Source of the DNA: Streptacidiphilus pinicola | GTDB taxonomy: Bacteria; Actinomycetota; Actinomycetes; Streptomycetales; Streptomycetaceae | Assembly: GCF_003258295.1 (NCBI RefSeq) | Contig: NZ_QKYN01000027.1 | Location: 1 to 64,000 of the forward strand | Direction of reading: 5' to 3' | Length of the DNA: 64,000 nt | In this document: positions 1 through 7,626 of the stretch, piece by piece | How the letters are laid out: the number at the start of each line of letters is the position of its first letter | Position numbering within the stretch: position 1 is the stretch's first letter | Notes under the pieces: generated by a model | What the model saw: the letters and a program-made list of their open reading frames with translations, nothing else | Told to the model about the DNA's origin: nothing | Database searches by the model: none | Program-made: the position numbers and the translations under genes

Positions 1-2199
1 CCGCTCTTCCCCCACGCCGTCGCCCTGTGTGGTGACGGTGAGGTCCGGGCGGCCCGGGCGGTGGACGACGGCGTGGGGGAAGAGCGGGGTGGACAGCGCG
101 AGCGTCGTGGTGCCGGGCGTCTCGGGGTAGAGGCCGAGGGCGGCCCAGACGTACCAGGAGCTCATCGCGCCGAGGTCGTCGTTGCCGGGTTCGCCGCCTG
201 GGGTGTCGCCGTAGAGCTGGTCGGTGATCGCCCGCACCACGCTCTGGGTGCGGTCGGGCCGGCCGGTGCTGTCGTAGAGCCAGGGGGTGCCGAACCCGGG
301 CTCGTTGCCCTGCCAGTCGTAGGGCCGTCCCGGGCCGGCGTTGAGCTGGGTGAAGAACGTGTCGAGCCGGTCGGTGACCGCGCTCGGGCCGCCGAGGGTG
401 TCGACGAGGGCGGGGATGTCCTGCGGCACCATCCACAGGTACTGCGCGGCGTTGCCCTCCTGGAAGCCGTCCTGGGCGCGGCCGTCCTGCAGGTCGAGCG
501 GCGGCCCCGGCGGGAACGCCCCGGCCGCGTCGCGCGGGCGCAGGTAGCCGGTGGCAGGGTCGTAGAGGTGGTGCCAGTTGCGGGAGCGGACGCGGAACCG
601 GGCGGCGGTGTCGTCGTCGCCGAGGGCGGCGGCCAGCCGGGAGACGGCGAAGTCCGCGACGGCGTACTCCAGGGTGCTGGAGGCTCCGTTGTGCACGTGG
701 GAGGTGGAGTCCTGTGAGTCGTTGGGCACGTAGCCGAGTTGCAGGTAGCGGTCCTCCCCGGGGCGTTCCACGTACCAGCCCTGGCCGGGCGGGCCGTCGA
801 GGTCCTCGGCGCCGTGGACCATCAGCCGCAGCGCGTGGGCGGCGTCGAAGCCCTGGTCGCCGAAGGCGTGGATCCCGGCGAGGATCGCGTCGGCCGCGTC
901 GCCGTTCATGACGCCGGTGTAGCCGTCGGCGTAGGGCCACTTGGGCAGCCAGCCGCCCTGGTCGGCGTCGGCGAGCAGGGAGTCGGCGAGGTCGTCGGCC
1001 CGCCCGGGGAAGAGCAGCGCGAGCAGCGGGACCTGACAGCGGTAGATGTCCCATCCGGAGATGTCCGCGTACTGCACGTGGCCCGGGGCGACGCTGTGGA
1101 CCTGGCCGTCGAAGCCGCGGTAGCGGCCGTCGGCGTCGCTGAAGGTGTCCGGGTGCAGCAGGGAGTGGTAGAGCGCGGTGTAGAAGACGGTGCGCCGGGC
1201 GCGGGTCCCACCCGAGACCCGGATCGCTCCCAGCGCGTCGCGCCAGGACTCCCGCGCCTGCTCGGCGACCTCGTGGACGTCCCAGTTGCCGCCCTCGGCG
1301 TCCAGGTTGGCGCGGGCCCCGTCCGTGCCGACGTAGGAGACGCCGGCCTGCAGGTGGACGAACGGGTCGAGGCTCGTGTCGAAGGCCAGGGTCGCGCCGG
1401 GCGCGGGGCCGCGCGCGGAGGCGGGCCAGATGGTGGCCTGGAAGGGCCGGTCGAAGCGGAGGTCGAAGGAGAGCCGGGTGGCGTGCGGGGCGCCGCAGAA
1501 GTGACCGGAGGTCACCTGCCCGACCAGCTCGCGGTCGCCGACCACCCGCACCGTCGCGCCGGAGGTGCGCGTCGCCCCGCCCCCGGCGTTGACCAGCAGC
1601 ACGGCGGAGCCGGTGCGCGGGTAGGTGAACCGGGCCGCGCCGGTCCGCGTGGTGACGCTGAGCTCGGTGCGGACGCCGCCGGCGGTCACCGCGTAGTAGC
1701 CGGGGCGGGCCGTCTCCTGGCCGTGGTCCAGCGGCACGGTGGCCGTCTGCGGCTGCGCCGGGGCGGGTCCGGCCAGCGGCAGCACCGGCAGGTCCCCCTG
1801 GGCGGGGCAGCCGGGCCCGGACAGGTGCGTCAGGCTGAAGCCCGTGATGGCGTTGTCGCCGTAGGCGTATCCGCCGCCGTCGGGGCGGGACGGGGTGTCC
1901 GGGCTCCACTGCACCATCCCGAACGGCACCGAGGCCCCGGGGAAGGTGTCGATCCGCCCCACCCAGCGCCCGCCCACGCCGGTGCCGACGAACGGGTCGA
2001 CGGCCGTTGTCGGATCCTCGTCCGCCGTCGGATCACCGTCCCTCGTCGGACCACCATCCTCCGTCGGACCACCATCCGCCGTCGGACTCTTCGCAGCGGA
2101 TCCCGAGGGCCGCGCCGCGCCCTGCGCCGGGGCGGCGGCCGAGGCGAGGGCGAGTGCGACCGCCACGATCCCGGACACGGCGATGCGACCGATCCGCAC
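1..2199 (-). CDS. GH92 family exo-alpha-mannosidase, secreted (3' end beyond the window)
   Basis: A 733-codon frame enters from the left edge; its C-terminus is missing. It starts at a GTG and opens with an export signal (MRIGRIAVSGIVAVALALASAAAPAQG). A low-complexity Pro/Thr/Asp linker of about 25 residues follows, with the unit PTxDGG(D)PT. The body has GH92 landmarks: DPFVGTGVGGRW near the start, PFGMVQWSPDT, a GYAYGD-TGFSLTHLSGPGC block, the late GNEPGFGTPWLYD and NDDLGAMSSWYVWAALGLYPETPG. GH92 enzymes are calcium-dependent exo-mannosidases that trim alpha-mannosides, often from fungal or glycoprotein glycans; the exact linkage cannot be read here. It is transcribed away from the ArsR gene. 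Confidence 0.95.
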   Translation of the reverse strand, partial: MRIGRIAVSGIVAVALALASAAAPAQGAARPSGSAAKSPTADGGPTEDGGPTRDGDPTADEDPTTAVDPFVGTGVGGRWVGRIDTFPGASVPFGMVQWSPDTPSRPDGGGYAYGDNAITGFSLTHLSGPGCPAQGDLPVLPLAGPAPAQPQTATVPLDHGQETARPGYYAVTAGGVRTELSVTTRTGAARFTYPRTGSAVLLVNAGGGATRTSGATVRVVGDRELVGQVTSGHFCGAPHATRLSFDLRFDRPFQATIWPASARGPAPGATLAFDTSLDPFVHLQAGVSYVGTDGARANLDAEGGNWDVHEVAEQARESWRDALGAIRVSGGTRARRTVFYTALYHSLLHPDTFSDADGRYRGFDGQVHSVAPGHVQYADISGWDIYRCQVPLLALLFPGRADDLADSLLADADQGGWLPKWPYADGYTGVMNGDAADAILAGIHAFGDQGFDAAHALRLMVHGAEDLDGPPGQGWYVERPGEDRYLQLGYVPNDSQDSTSHVHNGASSTLEYAVADFAVSRLAAALGDDDTAARFRVRSRNWHHLYDPATGYLRPRDAAGAFPPGPPLDLQDGRAQDGFQEGNAAQYLWMVPQDIPALVDTLGGPSAVTDRLDTFFTQLNAGPGRPYDWQGNEPGFGTPWLYDSTGRPDRTQSVVRAITDQLYGDTPGGEPGNDDLGAMSSWYVWAALGLYPETPGTTTLALSTPLFPHAVVHRPGRPDLTVTTQGDGVGEER

Positions 2200-2351
2200 G
2201 CGGATCCCTCCCTCTCCCCTGCACACGCGAGGTCACGGCCTGGAGGATGCAGGCTAGACCGGGCGCCCGCCCGCACCCCGGGCGACACCGCCGCGTCGGC
2301 TCCGCCTCCCTCGAACGTGTCGGCCCGTTGGCCTGACCGGGCGCAGTGCCG

Positions 2352-2371
2352 AATTGAAGATTTCTTCAATT
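2352..2371. promoter_or_regulatory. Palindromic operator upstream of the arsR-type gene
   Basis: Perfect inverted repeat AATTGAAGA-TT-TCTTCAATT, very AT-rich against its surroundings, 64 bp before the GTG of the ArsR-family regulator and about 150 bp from the divergent GH92 gene. ArsR/SmtB repressors bind 12-2-12-type AT-rich palindromes, so autoregulation is the simplest reading. Confidence 0.7.
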
Positions 2372-2435
2372 GCTGCGATGCTGCGCTCTGTGCCGACGTC
2401 CGTCGGACACGTCCGTGCGGGAGGAGACGAGACCG

Positions 2436-2837
2436 GTGCCGGTCCCGCTGTACCAGGCCAAGGCGGAGTTCTTCCGCATGCTGGGCCACCCCGTACGGAT
2501 CCGGGTGCTGGAGCTGCTGCAGGACGGGCCGATGCCGGTGCGCGACCTGCTGACCAACATCGAGGTCGAGCGGTCGAACCTGTCGCAGCAGCTGGCCGTG
2601 CTGCGGCGCTCCGGGATCGTGACCTCGGTCCGCGAGGCGGACACCGTCGTGTACTCGCTGGCCGGTCCGGACGTGGCGGAGCTGCTGGGCGCCGCCCGGC
2701 GGATCCTGACCGAGCTGATCACCGGGCAGCAGGACCTGCTCGACGAGCTGCGCGCGGCCCAGCCGGCCGACACCCTGTCCCGCGCTGATCTCTCCCGAGC
2801 CGGCCTCTCCCGAGCCGGCCTGTCCGGCACCCGATGA
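2436..2837 (+). CDS. ArsR/SmtB-family winged-helix transcriptional repressor
   Basis: The product is 133 aa from the GTG at 2436, which follows GGAGGAG at 2419-2425 and gives the usual family start (VPLYQAKAEFFRMLGHPVRIRVLELL). The recognition helix region is VRDLLTNIEVERSNLSQQLAVLRRSGIVTSVREADTVVYSLAGPDV. No CxC metal site is visible, so the signal may not be a metal. The C-terminus ends in a degenerate LSRAG repeat encoded by a tandem 15-bp DNA repeat (2790-2828). Its TGA overlaps a possible ATG of the next ORF. A perfect palindrome at 2352-2371 is its likely own operator. Confidence 0.9.
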   Translation: MPVPLYQAKAEFFRMLGHPVRIRVLELLQDGPMPVRDLLTNIEVERSNLSQQLAVLRRSGIVTSVREADTVVYSLAGPDVAELLGAARRILTELITGQQDLLDELRAAQPADTLSRADLSRAGLSRAGLSGTR

Positions 2838-2863
2838 CCGCCCTGCCCGAGGAGAGCACCCCG

Positions 2864-3040
2864 ATGTCCGCCGACTCCCAGCCCGCCGGCGCCCCCGATC
2901 CCGAGGAGCTCGACACCGAGGGCAGCGGGCGCCGCGCGAACAAGGGCGTCTGGATCCGCGCGTTCATCTACGTCATCGGCTTCCACGTTTTCGCGGGGTT
3001 TGTGATGCTCCTGTTCTACTTCGGTTCGCACCGCCACTGA
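2864..3040 (+). CDS. Small DUF6126-like membrane protein
   Basis: A 58-aa protein with a charged N-terminus rich in Pro/Glu and one C-terminal membrane segment (IRAFIYVIGFHVFAGFVMLLFYFGSHRH). This matches the layout of the actinobacterial DUF6126 family, whose function is unknown. GAGGAGAG at 2849-2856 favours the ATG at 2864. An in-frame ATG at 2834 overlaps the arsR stop (ATGA) and would add ten residues. It is probably cotranscribed with the regulator. Confidence 0.75.
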   Translation: MSADSQPAGAPDPEELDTEGSGRRANKGVWIRAFIYVIGFHVFAGFVMLLFYFGSHRH

Positions 3041-3074
3041 GCCGCACCGCACCACCCCGAGAGAAGGAGCCGAG

Positions 3075-3449
3075 ATGACCATCCAGTGGCACCTCACCAC
3101 CCGACAGGAAGCCGACGTGCTGCAGATCACCGGCTACCTCGGCGACGACGCGGTGCACCGGTTCAGCGGCGCGGTGGGCTGGGCCCTGGCCCGCGGCCAG
3201 GGCCCCCTGCTGCTCGACCTCTCCCGCCTCAAGGGCTGGTCGGCGGGCGGCCGCGACGCCGTCGCGGACGCGGCGGCCCAGCTCGCCGAGCAGGGCCGGC
3301 GCCTGGAGCTGGTCGCCGGCCCCGGCGATCCGGACCTGCCGCCGCCCGCGGACCTCACCGTCCACGCGGACCTCGCCTCGGCGCTGACCGCCCACGCCGG
3401 CCCGACTGTCGACGGTTCCGTCTGGCACAGCAGCCACTGGCGCGACTGA
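3075..3449 (+). CDS. STAS-domain-like protein (anti-anti-sigma type)
   Basis: A 124-aa protein starting after GAGAAGGAG. The pattern is STAS-like: IQWHLTTRQEADVLQITGYLGDDAVHRFSGAVGWALARGQGPLLLDLSRLKGWSAGGRDAVADAAAQLAEQGRRLELVAG. It has an N-terminal strand pair, LDLSxL before the helix normally bearing the phosphorylated Ser/Thr, then an amphipathic helix. The usual DSSG motif is replaced by GWSAGG, so phospho-switching is uncertain. It lies 34 bp after the DUF6126 gene and probably shares its operon. Confidence 0.7.
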   Translation: MTIQWHLTTRQEADVLQITGYLGDDAVHRFSGAVGWALARGQGPLLLDLSRLKGWSAGGRDAVADAAAQLAEQGRRLELVAGPGDPDLPPPADLTVHADLASALTAHAGPTVDGSVWHSSHWRD

Positions 3450-3464
3450 AGGACTGACGGTTCG

Positions 3465-4211
3465 TCAGTAGTGGATGGCGCTAGGCCGCGTGCCCTTGGC
3501 GTGCGTGGCCGCCGCGCCGCCGCCACCGGAGGCCGGGACGATGGCGAAGGAGCCGCCGTTCAGCGCCGTCTCGGTGTACTGGCCGCTGTCGATCGCCTGC
3601 GGCGAGAACGAGTCGAAGCTCTGACCGTTGACGGTGACGCCGCTGAAGTCGAGCTCGTTGAAGGACGGGTAGCTGCCGCTGGGCGACTCGATGACCGCCT
3701 CCGCGCTCACGTCCTGGGCGTCGAGCTGCTGTTGGGTGTTCTCGGTCCAGCCGGCGGTGTTGTCGGTCAGCGTGAGCGTGTACGTGCCCGAGCCGTCGGT
3801 GGTCACCGAGCCCGTCATGGAGTCCCCCGCCGAGACGGCGTCGTTCCAGTAGACGGGCGCGGCCGGGTACATCTCGTACCAGGGGGAGAGCACCGGCGAA
3901 CCGCTGGAGCAGTCGACCTGGACGCCGGTCTGCTCCACCGTCTGCGAGCCGTAGCCGTCGATGCCGACCCAGGGCGCGAACAGGTCGTTGCTGCTGTTGC
4001 AGGTGACCTGCGGCATGGTCCAGGAGCCGGAGATGCTCTGGAAGCCGCTGCCCTGGGCGACATAGCCGCCCCAGACGCCACCGGCGAAGGAGGTGCTGTG
4101 GTGGTGGCGGCTGACCTGGGCGGCGTCGGCCGTGGCGGGGAGGGCCAGCACCACGGCTCCGGTGGACGCGCAGATCACGGCGGCGAGACGGGGAAGGCGC
4201 GATCGGTTCAC
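3465..4211 (-). CDS. Secreted G1-family (eqolisin, glutamic) peptidase 1
   Basis: 248 aa from the GTG at 4211, preceded by GAGGAG. A signal peptide ends near residue 30 (ALPATADAAQ). The mature part has G1 landmarks: WGGYVAQGSGFQSISGSWTMPQV (48-69), APWVGIDGYGSQTVEQTGV (79-97), SPWYEMYPAAPVYWNDAVSAGD (109-130) and SAEAVIESPSG (169-179). By analogy with scytalidoglutamic peptidase the catalytic pair is Gln94 and Glu171. A Gly-rich tail follows residue 228. Family members usually cleave proteins at acid pH. It is divergent from the TrmB/LuxR regulator. It lacks the TTGACC-palindrome module found at G1 peptidase 2. Confidence 0.9.
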   Translation of the reverse strand: MNRSRLPRLAAVICASTGAVVLALPATADAAQVSRHHHSTSFAGGVWGGYVAQGSGFQSISGSWTMPQVTCNSSNDLFAPWVGIDGYGSQTVEQTGVQVDCSSGSPVLSPWYEMYPAAPVYWNDAVSAGDSMTGSVTTDGSGTYTLTLTDNTAGWTENTQQQLDAQDVSAEAVIESPSGSYPSFNELDFSGVTVNGQSFDSFSPQAIDSGQYTETALNGGSFAIVPASGGGGAAATHAKGTRPSAIHY

Positions 4212-4263
4212 AGAAGTCTCCTCATTGGATCGCTTGCTGACGACCCGACAGGTGGCGGGACGA

Positions 4264-4284
4264 CACCCCCCACCAGTGGGGGTG
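4264..4284. promoter_or_regulatory. GC-rich inverted repeat in the divergent G1 peptidase 1 / regulator promoter region
   Basis: CACCCCCCAC-CA-GTGGGGGTG is nearly perfect, with one extra C on the left arm. It sits 53 bp before the G1 peptidase GTG and 125 bp before the regulator ATG. It could be an operator or a hairpin in the leader. Only the CAC/GTG ends recall the palindrome at the other protease genes. Confidence 0.4.
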
Positions 4285-4408
4285 GCGTGGGGCCAAGGGT
4301 GTGGTGAGGTGAGTGCGTGAGGTAAGGCGCAGGACGGTTCCGGAACCCGAAATGGCGGGAACATGCCAAGCAGGCCGAGTTCGGGCACGGAGGACGGAGG
4401 GTTCGGCG

Positions 4409-5647
4409 ATGGGGACGGCGGCGCTGCTCGACTGCGTGGGACTGACCAGGCCGGAGGAGGCGCTCTACCTACGGCTGTTGGCCGAGCCGGGCACCACCGC
4501 GACGGAACTCGGCGAGGGCCTGGGCGTGCCGACCTCGCTGGTCCGCGCACGGCTGGCGGCCCTGGCCGCCCTCGGCCTCGCCACGCAGGTGCGGGAGCAC
4601 GCGCGCGAGCAGGACCGCGAACTCGCCCGCGGCCGGCACCCGCACCACCGCGAGCGTGACGCCCGGGACGTCCACCTCGGAGGGGACCCGGGCGGCGTCG
4701 ACGGTGCGCGCGGCACCCACGACGTGCCCGACCTGCACGAGACGCACGACCCCGAGGGCGCGATCTGGCGGGCGACCGCGCCCGACATCGCGCTGGAGGC
4801 GCTGGTGCGCGGCCGCGAGGCGGAGCTGATCCGGCTGCGCGGCCGCGTCGAGGAGCTGATGCGCGGCTACCGGCACGGCCAAAGGGCCTCTCGGCCAGAG
4901 GAGTTGATCGAGGTCGTCAGCGGCAGGGAAGCCATCGCCGCGTGCTGGCGGTCCCTGCAGTCGGGCGCGCGAGACTCGCTGCGGATCCTGGACAAGGCCC
5001 CGCACATCCAGGTGGCGACCCCGAAGGACGAGGCGGCGATGCTGCGACGCGGCGTGCGCGTCGAGGTCATCTACGAGCACGAGGCGGTACACGACCCGCA
5101 GGCGCTGGCCGCGATCCGGGAGTGCATGGCGATCGGCGAGCAGGCCCGGATGCTGCCCACGCTGCCGTTCAAACTCGCCCTGGTGGACGACCGTTGGGCG
5201 CTGCTTCCGGTCAGCACCGGCTCGGCGTTGGACAGCGCGCTGGTGGTGCGGCGGTGTTCGCTGCTGGACGCGCTGTCGCGGTTGTTCACGCTGTGCTGGT
5301 CACAGGCGATGCGGATTCCGCGCAGTCTGCCGGACGGCGCGGAGCCGCCACGGGGTGCCGGCACGGACGCCCTCACCGGTCCTCCCGGCGGCCTTCCCTC
5401 CGGTCCCGCCGCCCATCCCGGCGCCCGCGCCACGGTCGGCGCCGCGCCCGACCTCACCGACCCCCTGCACCGGCGGCGGGAGCTGCTCACGCTCCTCGCC
5501 GCCGGGCTGACCGACGACAGCATCGCCCGCAAACTGGGCGTCTCCACCCGAACCGTGCAGCGGCTGGTCCGCGAGTTCATGGACAGCTGCGGTGCCCGGA
5601 CCCGTTTTCAGGCCGGCGTCCAGGCCGCACGCGAGGAGCTGATCTGA
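4409..5647 (+). CDS. TrmB-like / LuxR-type transcriptional regulator
   Basis: 412 aa; the ATG at 4409 follows GGAGG with 8-nt spacing. The N-terminus is a TrmB-type winged helix (LTRPEEALYLRLLAEPGTTATELGEGLGVPTSLVRARLAALAALGLATQV). The middle resembles the TrmB effector/phospholipase D-like region (VSGREAIAACWRSLQSGARDSLRILDKAPHI ... RGVRVEVIYEHEAV). The C-terminus is a LuxR-type HTH (RRRELLTLLAAGLTDDSIARKLGVSTRTVQRLVREFMDSCGARTRFQAGVQA). A His/Arg/Asp-rich insert lies around residues 70-110. It sits between G1 peptidase 1 and the HEWHE gene, so it is a candidate regulator of the secreted proteases; that link is inference. Confidence 0.88.
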   Translation: MGTAALLDCVGLTRPEEALYLRLLAEPGTTATELGEGLGVPTSLVRARLAALAALGLATQVREHAREQDRELARGRHPHHRERDARDVHLGGDPGGVDGARGTHDVPDLHETHDPEGAIWRATAPDIALEALVRGREAELIRLRGRVEELMRGYRHGQRASRPEELIEVVSGREAIAACWRSLQSGARDSLRILDKAPHIQVATPKDEAAMLRRGVRVEVIYEHEAVHDPQALAAIRECMAIGEQARMLPTLPFKLALVDDRWALLPVSTGSALDSALVVRRCSLLDALSRLFTLCWSQAMRIPRSLPDGAEPPRGAGTDALTGPPGGLPSGPAAHPGARATVGAAPDLTDPLHRRRELLTLLAAGLTDDSIARKLGVSTRTVQRLVREFMDSCGARTRFQAGVQAAREELI

Positions 5648-5965
5648 GCTGCGGCCAAACGCCGGACTCCGGGCCGTCCGGTCCTGACCCGGCGGATTCT
5701 CGACGTGTTTCCGGGCGGTTCCGAGGCCGTTAAGAACACCTCGATTTCGCACCAAGCATTGACCACGCACGAACAACTCTGCTTCAGTACACCACGGCCA
5801 GTGGTGCAACTACTCGGCCGATCCGCCAGCAGTCCCTCAAGCACGTTTCAACACCGGCGGGTTGGCCATTCTGGTCCGTGGAACCCCAGGGACCGGAGCC
5901 ATCCCGCAGGCAGTGCGCCGCCTCCGACCGGAGGCGGCGTGGAGCGCAGAGAGGATCTTCCTTCC
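5648..5965. other. Long promoter and leader region of the HEWHE gene
   Basis: 318 bp without a gene. It holds promoter module A (5759-5806) and then a leader of about 160 nt that ends in GAGCGCAGAGAGGATCT just before the ATG. The same stretch precedes the paralogue at 24936, so leader and ribosome site are conserved between the two genes. Confidence 0.6.
5759..5806 (+). promoter_or_regulatory. Protease promoter-operator module, copy A
   Basis: TTGACC (5759-5764), an 18-bp spacer, TTCAGT as the -10 position, then the palindrome CACCACGGCCAGTGGTG (5790-5806), which would cover the transcription start. TTGACC begins 31 bp before the palindrome, as in copies B and C. Copies A and C also share CAACTCTGCTT in the spacer. 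The palindrome end is 160 bp before the ATG at 5966. Confidence 0.8.
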
Positions 5966-7132
5966 ATGGGTCACCCCCACTCGCGTGGCGCGAGCCACAA
6001 GGTTCTGACCGGACTCGCCTCGCTGACCCTGGTCACCGGCGCCGCCCTCGTCGCGGCCCAGGCTCCGACGGCCGTGGCGGCCAGCCCGGCCCACACCGCC
6101 TCCCAGGCCGACCCGTACAGCCCGCAGTACCAGCACGCCTACCGCCACGGCGCGATACCGACGCGCGGGCAGAACGCGAAGATGAAGGCCTGGGCGTCCT
6201 CCCACGCCGCGGCGGCGACCGGCCCGGAGACGCTGTCCTACGGCGGCGGCATCGACGGCATCGGTGTGCAGAGCGGCCACAGCAAGGTCTACCTGGTCTT
6301 CTACGGCACCCAGTGGGGAACCAAGACCACCGACTCGCACGGCAACGCGGCCTTCAGCAAGGACCCCGACCACGCGGCCTCGGCGGCACAGCAGATGTTC
6401 AAGGGCATCGGCACCAACAGCGAGAAGTGGTCCGCCGACCTGACCCAGTGGTGCGACGGCCCCAACGTCTCGGCCGGCGCCACCAGCTGCCCGAGCAACG
6501 CCAACTTCATCCCTTACCAGACCGGCGGCGTGCTGTCCGGCGTCTGGTACGACAACTCCAAGGCCTCGCCGGCCAAGGCCTCGGGCCACCAGCTGGGCGT
6601 GGAGGCCCTCGCCGCCGCCAAGCACTTCGGCAACACCACGGCCGCGGCCAACCGTGACGCCTACTACGTCATCCTCTCGCCCCACGGCGTGAACCCGGAC
6701 GACTACCAGAACCCGACCACGGGCTACTGCGCCTGGCACGACTGGAACGGCGACACCACGCTCACCGGCGGCGCGGTCTCCTCGACCGTCGGCGACATCG
6801 CCTTCTCCAACCAGCCCTACAACATGGACCTGGGCGCCAGCTGCGGCGTCGGCTTCGTCAACTCCCCCGGCACGCTCGACGGTTACACCATGACGCTGGG
6901 CCACGAGTGGCACGAGATGATGTCGGACCAGAACCCGGCGGGCGGCTGGACCAACAACACCGGCAGCTCCTACAACGGCCAGGAGAACTCCGACGAGTGC
7001 GCCTGGCTCTCCCCCGGCACCGCCGGCGGCGCCGCGAACATCTCCTTCGGCAGCTTCGGCACCTACGCCGAGCAGGCCAGCTGGTCCAACGACACCAACA
7101 GCTGCGCCATCTCGCACGCGATCCTGCACTGA
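5966..7132 (+). CDS. Secreted HEWHE-motif protein, putative zincin-like protease 1
   Basis: 388 aa. The ATG follows GAGAGGATC; a signal peptide runs to about residue 39 (AQAPTAVAAS). Conserved with the paralogue at 23782: YRHGAIPTRGQNAKMKAWA, ETLSYGGGIDGIGV, KVYLVFYGTQWG, WCDGPNVSAGATSCPSNANFIPYQTGGVLSGVWYD, YYVILSPHG, SNQPYNMDLGASCGVGFVNSPG, LGHEWHEMMSDQNPAGGW (HEWHE at 313-317) and NSDECAWLSPGT. This is not HExxH. HE..E..(S/T)D.....GW....DE.C recalls the HExxE signature of the EXORDIUM/PHI-1-like zincin relatives, so a metal site is plausible but unproven. Expression is likely driven by module A. Its 3' end overlaps the convergent NTF2-like gene by 70 bp. Confidence 0.85.
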   Translation: MGHPHSRGASHKVLTGLASLTLVTGAALVAAQAPTAVAASPAHTASQADPYSPQYQHAYRHGAIPTRGQNAKMKAWASSHAAAATGPETLSYGGGIDGIGVQSGHSKVYLVFYGTQWGTKTTDSHGNAAFSKDPDHAASAAQQMFKGIGTNSEKWSADLTQWCDGPNVSAGATSCPSNANFIPYQTGGVLSGVWYDNSKASPAKASGHQLGVEALAAAKHFGNTTAAANRDAYYVILSPHGVNPDDYQNPTTGYCAWHDWNGDTTLTGGAVSSTVGDIAFSNQPYNMDLGASCGVGFVNSPGTLDGYTMTLGHEWHEMMSDQNPAGGWTNNTGSSYNGQENSDECAWLSPGTAGGAANISFGSFGTYAEQASWSNDTNSCAISHAILH

Positions 7133-7527
7133 TCCACTGCTGACGCCGGCGTCACATGCGCGGCGACGACCCGCCACCCGCCCTCCACGGTGTGCACCCA
7201 GGTGCGGGTGTAGCGCACACGTGCGGTGAACTCCTGCCCGCCGAGCGTCCCGGCGACGGTTCCGAGGAACCACGTGACGCCGGTCGTGCCGACCACCAGC
7301 AGGGCCAACTCCTCCTCGTCGACCCGACCCAGACGCTGCTGACCACTGCGCTGGATCTCCAGGTCCTCCTTCTTCCCGTACAACTGCCCGTCGGGCCCGG
7401 TGAAGACCAATCGGTCGTCCAGCAGGAGTTCCAGGGCATCGGCGTCACCCGCAAGCTGCGCGGCTTGGAGTCGGCGCTCCGCAGAGCGCAGTTCCTCAGT
7501 CGATCGACCGTTCTCGTCAGCACTCAT
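7063..7527 (-). CDS. NTF2/SnoaL-like (DUF4440-type) protein
   Basis: About 154 aa with the cone-shaped NTF2-like fold pattern: STEELRSAERRLQAAQLAGDADALELLLDDRLVFTGPDGQLYGKKEDLEIQRSG, then the strands ELALLVVGTTGVTWFLGTVAGTLGGQEFTARVRYTRTWVHTVEGGWRVVAAHVTP. Family members include isomerases, cyclases and non-catalytic proteins, so substrate and role cannot be inferred. The last 30 residues lie beyond the domain and overlap the convergent HEWHE gene. An ATG three codons upstream (7536) is also possible; no strong ribosome site separates them. Confidence 0.8.
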   Translation of the reverse strand: MSADENGRSTEELRSAERRLQAAQLAGDADALELLLDDRLVFTGPDGQLYGKKEDLEIQRSGQQRLGRVDEEELALLVVGTTGVTWFLGTVAGTLGGQEFTARVRYTRTWVHTVEGGWRVVAAHVTPASAVDQCRIACEMAQLLVSLDQLACSA

Positions 7528-7626
7528 GCACGGCACGCTACCGCCAGGAAGCGTTCCGCGATGTGAAATGATCCGCTTTGCGCGCGTTCACGCACGCAAC
7601 AGCAGTTCGAGAACGGAGAACAGACG

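Noticed and set aside
2020-2095. Short tandem repeats that could be CRISPR-like
   Set aside because: The unit is about 15 bp without spacers and encodes the Pro/Thr/Asp linker of the GH92 enzyme.
739-2553. Long rightward frame over the GH92 gene
   Set aside because: Antisense shadow rich in Val/Gly/Arg; the minus-strand GH92 motifs are clear.
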